From contig CAZOAA010000057.1 of NCBI GenBank assembly GCA_964577715.1, positions 1-5,652 on the forward strand: a stretch of DNA of 5,652 nt. The letters are read 5' to 3'. Below the pieces are notes generated by a model that was given only the letters and a program-made list of their open reading frames with translations, ran no database searches and had not been told where the DNA came from. Numbering within the stretch: the first letter of the stretch is position 1; each line of letters starts with the position of its first letter. Positions 1 through 5,652 of this stretch are shown here, in pieces. The stretch comes from SUP05 sp964577715 (GTDB taxonomy: Bacteria > Pseudomonadota > Gammaproteobacteria > PS1 > Pseudothioglobaceae). A program made the position numbers and the translations under genes.

Positions 1-122
1 TGATAAAGATGTATGAAGCTTACCGACAAGATGGCAAACTACCTGCCACCTACGAAGTCATCTATGGACATGCTTGGAAAAAAGTAGGAGAACTAAATAA
101 CATCACAATACAAAATCAATAA
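1..122 (+). CDS. bioC: Malonyl-ACP O-methyltransferase BioC, C-terminal end (partial)
   Basis: Only the last 39 codons are present, read from base 3 to a TAA at 120-122; the gene begins to the left of the window. The visible peptide contains YRQDGKLPATYEVIYGHAW, which resembles the conserved C-terminal end of gammaproteobacterial BioC proteins. BioC is a cytoplasmic SAM-dependent methyltransferase that methylates malonyl-ACP, so that fatty-acid synthesis can build the pimeloyl moiety of biotin. The methyltransferase fold and SAM-binding motifs lie outside the window, so the call rests on this tail alone. The gene converges on the secretion operon across a 237-base spacer and has no evident functional link to it. 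Another SAM-methyltransferase with a similar tail is the main alternative. Confidence 0.7.
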   Translation, partial: IKMYEAYRQDGKLPATYEVIYGHAWKKVGELNNITIQNQ

Positions 123-160
123 AAAAATATTGGAAATAATTGAAATAAGGTTGTTTCCTT

Positions 161-182
161 AGGAAGAAAGCCTTTCTTTCCT
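161..182. repeat. Imperfect inverted repeat, possible weak terminator hairpin
   Basis: AGGAAGAAA pairs with TTTCTTTCCT across a three-base GCC loop, with one bulged T. It lies about 40 bases after the bioC stop codon, where a terminator would be expected. There is no T tract after it on either strand, so a role as intrinsic terminator is doubtful; it could be an RNA 3'-end stabilising hairpin or chance. A competing short hairpin (TTCC-TTA-GGAA) overlaps its left arm. Confidence 0.35.
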
Positions 183-249
183 CCAAAATACCGCTAAATC
201 TTAATTTTTAATGATAAAAAATTGCTTTTAAGTCAACTAAATGACAATC

Positions 250-264
250 ATAGGATTTACCTAT
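250..264. repeat. Short perfect inverted repeat ATAGG-N5-CCTAT
   Basis: ATAGG (250-254) and CCTAT (260-264) are perfect inverted copies separated by ATTTA. The right arm overlaps a TATAAT hexamer at 262-267, and an ATGACA hexamer stands at 241-246. The layout resembles an operator over a plus-strand promoter, but the 15-base spacer is short and no gene on the plus strand follows, so the repeat may be chance in AT-rich DNA. Confidence 0.3.
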
Positions 265-275
265 AATACTTATCA

Positions 276-292
276 AAAATTTCTGAAATTTT
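276..292. repeat. 17-base AT-rich palindrome
   Basis: AAAATTTC-T-GAAATTTT is a perfect inverted repeat with a single central base. As RNA it would form a weak hairpin, because almost all pairs are A-U. On the minus strand it is followed by only one further T, so it would make at best a poor terminator for the HlyD-like gene. A protein-binding site is the other reading. Confidence 0.35.
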
Positions 293-359
293 ACGAATGG
301 ATTTTTTATAGTGCCTAAAGTGTGTAATTAATTCAAAAAAACCTATAGAAAATATTAAT

Positions 360-1655
360 TTATCTCTCTTTTAATGCTCTTTCCATGCCGCCTAAGAACG
401 GTTCAAATAAATATTCAAAAACTGTGCGTTCGCCAGTAACAATACCTGCACTTACTTGCACACCGGGGGATAAGAAATATTTAAGCCCATTGTGTTCAAA
501 AAAACTCTTTTCAGTTTCTATACGCACTTTATAAAAAGCCATGCCTTCTTTATTAACAATACTATCTGGACTAATATGTATCACTTTACCATCAAGCTTT
601 CCAAGGCGAGTTGCATCGGCAGAAGCCAATCTAATTTGTGCTGTTTGCCCTACCTGCACAAAACCCACATCTTGCGGCGGAAGACTTACTTCAATTAACA
701 ACATATCATCCGCAGGAACAAGCTCCATCACTGTTTCACCTGGGCGAATAACGCCGCCAACCGTATGCACATTAAGCGTCTTCACTGTACCATCTACTGG
801 CGCCCTAAGCACTGTTCTCTTTAGACTATCTTTAAGCTTTTCCATGCGTTGTGACAACTCACTATGCTCACGACGAGACTCCTCTAACTCACCTCGAGAA
901 TTAGCCTGATAGCCCAACCTTATCTCATTAAGCTTCTCTTGAGCCTCTACCAACGATGCTTTAGACCCTTTTAACAAAGCCTTGTCTTCATCAATTTGAC
1001 TAAGCAATGCACTCTTGTCTTTAAGTAAAGTTAAGTGATTATAACGGTTGGTCAATTCATCTTTTAAAAGCTCCTCACTAATATCTATCTGCTCTTGCAA
1101 TAACTCTAGTTTATTTTCAGAATGAGACAATCTTGAGCTTACTTGCTCAATAATCTGCTCCTTTTGAACTACCAATCCCTGTTGAGAAGCAACGCCACTT
1201 AAGTAACTATCTCTACGAACCTTAAATAAAGCCCTTTCTTGTTGCGCTAGTTTTGGAGTTCTTTTTTCCGTTTCAGGTTTAAATACAATCATCTCACTAT
1301 CATTGGATTCTGCCTCCAATCTTGCCATTTTCACGGTTAAAGTGGCTAGTCTCACTAACATCTCACCAACATTGGCTTCACTGTCTGTGCTTTCAAGCTC
1401 AAGAAGCGATTGATTGGCCAATACTTGCTGCCCTTCTTTGATATATATTTTAGAAACAATACCGCCTTCTAAATGCTGAATAGCCTTAACCTGGGAGCTT
1501 GGCACAACACTGCCGGATGTTAAACTTACTATATCTAATGTCCCTAACCACATCCAAACAAATGCTGCTGTTACTGTTAAGTACAGCAGTGATAAAACAT
1601 CTAAGCTTTCAATCCATTCTTTCTTATTATTAAATTTATTAATGAATGCTTTCAT
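360..1655 (-). CDS. HlyD-family T1SS membrane fusion (periplasmic adaptor) protein
   Basis: This 431-residue protein is a typical-length periplasmic adaptor of a type I secretion system, linking the inner-membrane ABC exporter to a TolC-like outer-membrane channel. A short cytoplasmic N-terminus is followed by one membrane anchor (about residues 20-40). The first half of the lipoyl-like domain follows (about 48-90, with IQHLEGGIV at 59-67), then a long charged helical hairpin (about 90-278). The second lipoyl half has RAPVDGTV (284-291) and GGVIRPGETVMELVP (300-314). A beta-barrel region ends in SPGVQVSAGIVTGERTV and a short C-terminal helix, as in HlyD/PrtE/LapC relatives. The ATG at 1655 lies inside the end of the exporter gene (17-base overlap), implying translational coupling; only a weak AAGG, 12 bases upstream, resembles a ribosome-binding site. 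It is the last gene of the operon. Family is certain; the exact subfamily is not. Confidence 0.95.
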   Translation of the reverse strand: MKAFINKFNNKKEWIESLDVLSLLYLTVTAAFVWMWLGTLDIVSLTSGSVVPSSQVKAIQHLEGGIVSKIYIKEGQQVLANQSLLELESTDSEANVGEMLVRLATLTVKMARLEAESNDSEMIVFKPETEKRTPKLAQQERALFKVRRDSYLSGVASQQGLVVQKEQIIEQVSSRLSHSENKLELLQEQIDISEELLKDELTNRYNHLTLLKDKSALLSQIDEDKALLKGSKASLVEAQEKLNEIRLGYQANSRGELEESRREHSELSQRMEKLKDSLKRTVLRAPVDGTVKTLNVHTVGGVIRPGETVMELVPADDMLLIEVSLPPQDVGFVQVGQTAQIRLASADATRLGKLDGKVIHISPDSIVNKEGMAFYKVRIETEKSFFEHNGLKYFLSPGVQVSAGIVTGERTVFEYLFEPFLGGMERALKER

Positions 1656-3366
1656 CTTTATCTGTAGCCTTGCCCTGATTTACTTCTACCTCTTTCTTTT
1701 TGTTAGCTTCTTTTTTTGCTACTCTACTGAGTACAGCTGGAATTGGCTTGGTAGACAAATCAATATGCAGGTTTGCTGCTTTTATAATAGCCTGATCATG
1801 TGAAACGATCACGATAGTTTTTTGCGCCTTACTAAGCACATTTAATAAGTTATAAATTGCATTACAGCCTTCAGCGTCAAGTCCTGCTGTTGGCTCATCA
1901 AATAGAACTAACTGCCCTTGTGACACTAAGGCCCTTGCAATAGCAACGCGACGTCTAATGCCTAATGCCAAAGCAGATCCAGCTTGATCCATGATCTGAT
2001 CCAAGCCATCAGCAGTAGTTTCTATATATTTTCTCAATCCAGATAGTTTTACAATATTATTTAACTCTTGCTCACCCAAGTCAGGATTGGACATGAGTAT
2101 GTTGTCACGAATACTACCTCTAATAAAATTAGGCTCCTGTGGTAGGTAGCTTATCTGCCCTCTCCACCATTCAGGCGCCAATTGTCTAACTTCCATCCCG
2201 TCAACCAGAATCTGCCCTCGTGCTGGCTCTAGAAGTCCAGTCAACAATCTAATCAAAGTTGTTTTTCCTGAACCATTGGGCCCGGTTATCACTGTTGTTG
2301 TTCCTTGAGCAATCTTTACATTTAATGATTCAAATAGCGGTGATGAAGCACCAGGATAAACACTCATAACATCACTTAACTCAACTCTGCCACTATACTC
2401 TCCTAGTGCAGATCCAGAATTTTCCTCCATTGGCAATTTTGAAAATTCTAAGGCACGCTCTTTGGCTTTTTTTGCTTTGGTAAAAACCGTTGACAATTGT
2501 ATAGCTTTAACAATAGGTGTTAAGGTTCGTGCAGCTAAAATATTTACACCAATCATAGCGCCAACACTGAGCAAGCCTTCTACTGCCTGCATAGCACCAA
2601 TAGCAATCACAGCCACACTCATTAGCGCTGTAACACCTTGCAATTTTGCGGCAATATTAGCCTGCCTAAAGGCAAGCTTATCTTTTAAATCTTGCAGCTC
2701 GGATTGCTTTTCATCCCACCTATCGCCAAATCGCTTTACACCGTTAAATACACGTAAAGTATCAGCACTATCCACAACATCGATTAGCATACCATTGTTA
2801 TCAATATTCAATTTTTGCAAAATATTGGTCTGCTTTTCTAAACTATCTTTACCACTAATAGCAATTACAATACTCACGACAATAGCAATCAAAACCACAA
2901 ATGATAAAACTGGACTGATCAAATAAATAGCCAAAAGAAAGATTAATGAAAATGGCGTATCCAGCAAAGTCACCACATTGCCTGCGCTACTAGAAGACCT
3001 AACCACATCCATACCGCGCACCATTTCAGTTTTGGCACCGGTAGGAATGTTCATCATTACGGAGAATTTAGCACGCAAAATAGCGCCAATCGACTGCTGA
3101 TTAAGTTTTGCTTCTTGTTGCTGGTTTACGCCTTCCGCTAAGCGCAATCGAATACGTCTAAATGCTTGCTCAAACAGTACTGCTACAACAACCCCGATAG
3201 TTAAAGTTGCTAGCGTTTCATCAATGCCGTATGACACATATCGATTGAGCACTTGAATCACAAACAGCGGCACAGCCAGCGCTAGTATATTAACAAACAA
3301 CGAACTCAACACCAGCTCAAAAGCCAGCGTTGACCTGTTTAAGAACAGGCGTAGAGTGTCACGCAT
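1639..3366 (-). CDS. Type I secretion ABC exporter (fused permease and ATPase), PrtD/LapB-like
   Basis: This 575-residue inner-membrane exporter should use ATP to drive the neighbouring RTX protein through the T1SS channel. Six hydrophobic segments occupy about residues 15-40, 51-69, 134-171 (two) and 245-282 (two), followed by one nucleotide-binding domain. Visible motifs are A-loop Tyr337, Walker A GPNGSGKTT (362-370), Q-loop Gln410 in YLPQEPN, Walker B LVLFDE (486-491), D-loop GLD (495-497) and H-loop His523. The signature is unusual: LALGI at 466-470 where LSGGQ is normal, although the following RRRVAIARAL is conserved. There is no N-terminal C39 peptidase or C39-like domain, so the length matches PrtD-type exporters (about 580 residues) rather than HlyB/LapB (about 700). 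A lysine- and acid-rich tail (about 550-575) follows the ATPase. The ATG at 3366 is 18 bases after the cargo stop; an in-frame TAA just upstream fixes this start region, and no clear ribosome-binding site is seen, suggesting coupling to upstream translation. Confidence 0.95.
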   Translation of the reverse strand: MRDTLRLFLNRSTLAFELVLSSLFVNILALAVPLFVIQVLNRYVSYGIDETLATLTIGVVVAVLFEQAFRRIRLRLAEGVNQQQEAKLNQQSIGAILRAKFSVMMNIPTGAKTEMVRGMDVVRSSSSAGNVVTLLDTPFSLIFLLAIYLISPVLSFVVLIAIVVSIVIAISGKDSLEKQTNILQKLNIDNNGMLIDVVDSADTLRVFNGVKRFGDRWDEKQSELQDLKDKLAFRQANIAAKLQGVTALMSVAVIAIGAMQAVEGLLSVGAMIGVNILAARTLTPIVKAIQLSTVFTKAKKAKERALEFSKLPMEENSGSALGEYSGRVELSDVMSVYPGASSPLFESLNVKIAQGTTTVITGPNGSGKTTLIRLLTGLLEPARGQILVDGMEVRQLAPEWWRGQISYLPQEPNFIRGSIRDNILMSNPDLGEQELNNIVKLSGLRKYIETTADGLDQIMDQAGSALALGIRRRVAIARALVSQGQLVLFDEPTAGLDAEGCNAIYNLLNVLSKAQKTIVIVSHDQAIIKAANLHIDLSTKPIPAVLSRVAKKEANKKKEVEVNQGKATDKDESIH

Positions 3367-3384
3367 GTTTAATGATTTTACTTA

Positions 3385-5652
3385 TTATGTAAGCACATAA
3401 TCACTGGTTTGCATAATATCATCAGCATTAGTATGACCGCCAACAATAAATGCTAGATCATTGCCTAAATTACCATCGCCATCTAAATCGACAAATATCA
3501 TCGCGTTTGTACCATCACTACCTACAGCAATTGAAAAATCAGTACTTGAATTATCAAAGAAATCTGCATTTGTTAAACTTGCAAAATTTAACGAATCTCC
3601 TTTATCGAAAATTTCAGAAACTTCTTTATTGTCAATCGTCAATTCAGATAGATCAATTTTATCACTATCATCAAACCCCTTAATAGTATCCCAGGCAGAC
3701 GCCCCTCCAGCATACGAGCTATCACTTAATGCTTGATATTTAAATATATTGTCTCCTGTGCCATTACCTGTCGCACCCCCATCATTACTTTGACCACCAA
3801 TCAGTGTATCAGCACCACCACCACCAGTAATCGTATCATTACCCGTGCCACCAATAATTGTATCAGCAGCAGCGCCACCAGTTAATTCATCATTGGCAGC
3901 ACCTGAGGTTATAGTAATGGCCGATGAAGTTTCGGCAGCAGCATTAATGGTTAATGTATTGCCTGAACCAAGCCCACTTCCTTGTATGGTTGCCGCACTG
4001 GTAAATGTGTTTTCATGCAATGTGAAATTAAAATCATTGGTCGCATGCTCTTCAAAGATAAAGTATTCAACATTATTTAATGTATTAGCGCCAAATGTTA
4101 CACCAGCACCATAATCACCATCAAATACAACATGATCGGTGCCTGTGCCACCATCAATTTCATCGGTTGCTTGTAGGTTTGAGCCCACAACCACAAAGTC
4201 ATCACCAGCACCTAAGTTAATGGTGTCATTTCCCGCTGTAGAATTGTCTAATTTTGTAAATCCAGCAGATGCAAAATTCATGTCATTAGTAGTCACAAAG
4301 TCTTGACCAGCACCTGAGTTAACCGTGTCATCGCCTGCACCCATAGCAATAAAATCAGTATCGTCTCCACCAGTAATCACATCAGCACCACCTCGTGAAG
4401 CGACAAAGTTCATGCCATTACCTGTTGTAACAGTTTCAATATTATCACTACCATAAACAAAATCAGTACCCGATCCACCTGCTAATATTTGCGCTTTAGA
4501 CAAGTCACCAACTAATAAGCTCATGTTTGCTTCGGTTAGATTATCAACATTAACTGGGGCAATACTCATGCTGCCTAAATTACTATTTAAAGTACCTGAT
4601 GCGTATGTTGTTCCTGCTCCAAGATCTTGATCCACACCAATAAAGTCTTGCATGCCAGTAATGGCTTGTGCTAAATCAACACCGCTATTATTTGTTGCAG
4701 TTGCCTTCCAGGTAGCAGCAGCATTACCATCAACTGTACCACCACCATAAACATTTTTACCTGCAAAACTTAAACCTGATCCGCTTAATGAGCCTTTATT
4801 TGCAAAAGTAGAAATCGCATTTACATTAGTCTGATTCATGGTTGCAGCAACACCGGCTGCCAAATTAAAGCTGCCAATATTACTCATAGAAATACCTGTT
4901 AAATTGTCTGAAGCAGCACCATTGTTATCAATTCTGATAGCACTTCCACCATCACCTGTAATATCAGACGCACCCATAGAAGTTAACTGACCCTCACCAA
5001 AGGTTACATCAGAGTGAACAACAATACTTTCAATGCTGGTTAATGTAACACCCGATAAGTCGATCGTACCAAATACATGCAAGGTGTCGTTACCCTCACC
5101 ACCATCAATAGATTCGCCAGAAACTGCTTCCGAAGTTGATTGGCCATTAATTGCTGCCGCATTGGCAATTACACCTGTAACTGCAGATACATCACTATCT
5201 GTATACTGACCCGCTGCAACGGTACCTACCATTACAAAAGTATCATTACCATCGCCACCAGATACGGTATCCAAACCTTTGCCAGCACGAATTAAATCAT
5301 TACCTGCTAAACCATCAATTGTATCATTGCCAGTTGTTCCACTAATAGTGTCATCCCCTGCAGTAGCAGACCCTACTGCACCTGTAGTAAAACTTACATT
5401 TTGACCATTGGTACCAGAAAAATTATTACCGGCAGCATCTCGAATAACACCTGATGCAATATCAACGTAGTATTCAATACCCGCCGTAAAATCAACTGTA
5501 GGATTAATAGTTAAAGTTGACCCTGAAATATTAATTTGACCATTATTAATATCAATAGTTTTAACAGTACTGTCATCACTCACTTTCTTCACCAGGATAT
5601 TACCTGTGCCAGCTTGAATCGCCTCACTAAAGTTAAGAACAATATTAGTATT
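3385..5652 (-). CDS. Secreted RTX calcium-binding protein with Ig-like domain, C-terminal part (5' end outside window)
   Basis: The open frame runs off the right edge; 755 residues and the TAA are visible. The GTG at 5592 is not a credible start: the 20 residues before it continue the same domain. Visible residues 1-91 match a bacterial SbsA/SwmB-type Ig-like domain (NIVLNFSEAI, then GIEYYVDIASG, IRDAAGN and SFTTG). RTX nonapeptides (GGxGxDxUx) follow at 97-141, 181-192, 392-454, 472-510 and 583-618; these bind calcium and fold as beta-rolls outside the cell. Between them lie Gly/Ala/Ser/Asn/Thr-rich stretches with L-x-x-(I/V)-E motifs (204-209, 525-530). Residues 635-755 resemble the serralysin (M10) C-terminal region: DTIKGF, DKIDLSEL, a DLDGDG acidic loop at 722-727, and a DYVLT end that fits a T1SS secretion signal. 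No cysteine is visible. The exporter genes follow directly, so this is their likely cargo. Whether the missing N-terminus makes it a protease, adhesin, S-layer protein or toxin cannot be decided here. Confidence 0.9.
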   Translation of the reverse strand, partial: NTNIVLNFSEAIQAGTGNILVKKVSDDSTVKTIDINNGQINISGSTLTINPTVDFTAGIEYYVDIASGVIRDAAGNNFSGTNGQNVSFTTGAVGSATAGDDTISGTTGNDTIDGLAGNDLIRAGKGLDTVSGGDGNDTFVMVGTVAAGQYTDSDVSAVTGVIANAAAINGQSTSEAVSGESIDGGEGNDTLHVFGTIDLSGVTLTSIESIVVHSDVTFGEGQLTSMGASDITGDGGSAIRIDNNGAASDNLTGISMSNIGSFNLAAGVAATMNQTNVNAISTFANKGSLSGSGLSFAGKNVYGGGTVDGNAAATWKATATNNSGVDLAQAITGMQDFIGVDQDLGAGTTYASGTLNSNLGSMSIAPVNVDNLTEANMSLLVGDLSKAQILAGGSGTDFVYGSDNIETVTTGNGMNFVASRGGADVITGGDDTDFIAMGAGDDTVNSGAGQDFVTTNDMNFASAGFTKLDNSTAGNDTINLGAGDDFVVVGSNLQATDEIDGGTGTDHVVFDGDYGAGVTFGANTLNNVEYFIFEEHATNDFNFTLHENTFTSAATIQGSGLGSGNTLTINAAAETSSAITITSGAANDELTGGAAADTIIGGTGNDTITGGGGADTLIGGQSNDGGATGNGTGDNIFKYQALSDSSYAGGASAWDTIKGFDDSDKIDLSELTIDNKEVSEIFDKGDSLNFASLTNADFFDNSSTDFSIAVGSDGTNAMIFVDLDGDGNLGNDLAFIVGGHTNADDIMQTSDYVLT
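3799..3906 (-). repeat. RTX repeat block, four nonapeptides in phase
   Basis: This codes for four consecutive nine-residue repeats (visible cargo residues 583-618: SGAANDELT, GGAAADTII, GGTGNDTIT, GGGGADTLI). It is the most consensus-like beta-roll of the protein and the last one before the serralysin-like C-terminus, the usual position for calcium-driven folding next to the secretion signal. At DNA level it appears as a 27-base periodicity rich in CACCA/ACCAGT on the plus strand. Confidence 0.9.
4123..4239 (-). repeat. RTX repeat block, about three degenerate nonapeptides
   Basis: Cargo residues 472-510 contain TAGNDTINL and GAGDDFVVV in phase. After an interruption of about 11 residues comes GGTGTDHVV. 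The interruption breaks the nine-residue phase, so this is probably a short or edge beta-roll followed by the non-RTX segment with LNNVEY. Confidence 0.75.
4291..4479 (-). repeat. RTX repeat block, seven nonapeptides in phase
   Basis: Cargo residues 392-454 read as seven exact nine-residue units without insertions. Three are close to consensus (GGSGTDFVY, GGDDTDFIA, MGAGDDTVN). Others are weak, such as GSDNIETVT and TGNGMNFVA, which lack the usual calcium-binding Asp. This is the longest uninterrupted repeat run in the visible cargo. Confidence 0.85.
5077..5112 (-). repeat. Isolated RTX motif
   Basis: A single good repeat (cargo residues 181-192, containing IDGGEGNDTLH) stands about 40 residues after the first block. 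It directly precedes the long non-RTX region that starts with a VFGTIDLSG strand pattern. Alone it is too short for a beta-roll and may cap the following beta-rich segment. Confidence 0.65.
5230..5364 (-). repeat. RTX repeat block, five nonapeptides in phase
   Basis: Cargo residues 97-141 are five in-phase units (TAGDDTISG, TTGNDTIDG, LAGNDLIRA, GKGLDTVSG, GDGNDTFVM). The block follows the Ig-like domain after a short GAVGSA linker. It marks the switch from the Ig-like stalk to the calcium-binding part of the protein. Confidence 0.9.

Larger units (their letters stand above)
123..359. other. AT-rich convergent intergenic spacer
   Basis: This stretch separates the 3' ends of bioC (plus) and the HlyD-like gene (minus). 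It holds no open frame with coding character; the longest plus-strand ATG frame I see is 25 codons at 241-318, without a ribosome-binding site. It carries short inverted repeats (161-182, 203-223, 250-264, 276-292) and a run of seven A at 335-341, which reads as seven T on the minus strand just after the HlyD-like stop codon. No hairpin stands directly before that T run, so no standard intrinsic terminator can be assigned to either gene. Confidence 0.7.

Noticed and set aside
241..318. 25-codon plus-strand ORF starting at ATG 241
   Set aside because: No ribosome-binding site, aromatic-rich composition expected of AT-rich noncoding DNA, and overlap with palindromes; treated as chance.
330..360. 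Intrinsic terminator for the HlyD-like gene using the seven-T run (335-341, minus strand)
   Set aside because: No stable hairpin with a GC-containing stem sits directly before the T run; only the self-complementary CTATAG is present, which cannot form a loop.
492..909. Plus-strand open frames opposite the HlyD-like gene (492-698 and 541-909)
   Set aside because: They lie wholly antisense to a well-supported coding gene, show no recognisable domain, and look like shadow frames.
2462..2926. Plus-strand open frame of 154 codons opposite the ABC exporter's membrane domain
   Set aside because: Its hydrophobic appearance mirrors the antisense of a transmembrane-coding region; no ribosome-binding site or family resemblance is seen.
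3450..4114. Plus-strand open frames opposite the RTX gene
   Set aside because: They arise from the repetitive, stop-poor antisense of RTX repeats; their composition reflects the repeat, not a separate protein.
3790..5370. Possible CRISPR-like or tandem DNA repeat array
   Set aside because: The 27-base periodicity comes from translated RTX nonapeptides in a continuous frame; units diverge at DNA level and there are no uniform spacers.
5590..5592. GTG as start codon of the RTX gene
   Set aside because: The frame stays open to the window edge, and the 20 upstream residues (beginning NTNIVLNFSEAI) complete the same Ig-like domain, so the start is outside the window.

Overview
The window is AT-rich bacterial DNA. 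It holds the 3' end of one plus-strand gene, a short spacer, and three tightly packed minus-strand genes that form a type I secretion (T1SS) cassette. The small plus-strand fragment looks like the C-terminus of a gammaproteobacterial BioC. Together with the RTX/Ig-like cargo and the HlyD/HlyB-type exporter, this suggests a low-GC, Gram-negative, probably marine gammaproteobacterium. Free-living or symbiotic sulfur-oxidiser lineages are possible, but that placement is inference and the sequence does not prove it.

Layout, left to right: 1-122 is the end of bioC (plus strand). 123-359 is an AT-rich convergent spacer with several short inverted repeats and no convincing gene or strong intrinsic terminator. 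360-1655 (minus) is a HlyD-family membrane fusion protein. 1639-3366 (minus) is an RTX-type ABC exporter (fused permease and ATPase), overlapping the fusion-protein gene by 17 bases. 3385-5652 (minus) is the C-terminal 755 residues of a secreted RTX protein whose reading frame runs off the right edge. The GTG at 5592 is an internal codon inside an Ig-like domain, so the true start lies outside the window.

Transcription on the minus strand runs cargo, then ABC exporter, then fusion protein, with gaps of 18 and -17 bases; this is very likely one operon. The cargo ends in a serralysin-like RTX C-terminus with a short acidic/hydrophobic tail. The exporter and fusion protein would recognise that end and, with an outer-membrane TolC-like channel not encoded here, move the cargo to the cell surface or medium, where calcium would fold its beta-roll repeats.

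The points most worth a second look are the degenerate ABC signature motif (LALGI where LSGGQ is usual), the unknown N-terminal part and function of the cargo, its long non-RTX central region, and the absence of a TolC partner next to the exporter.
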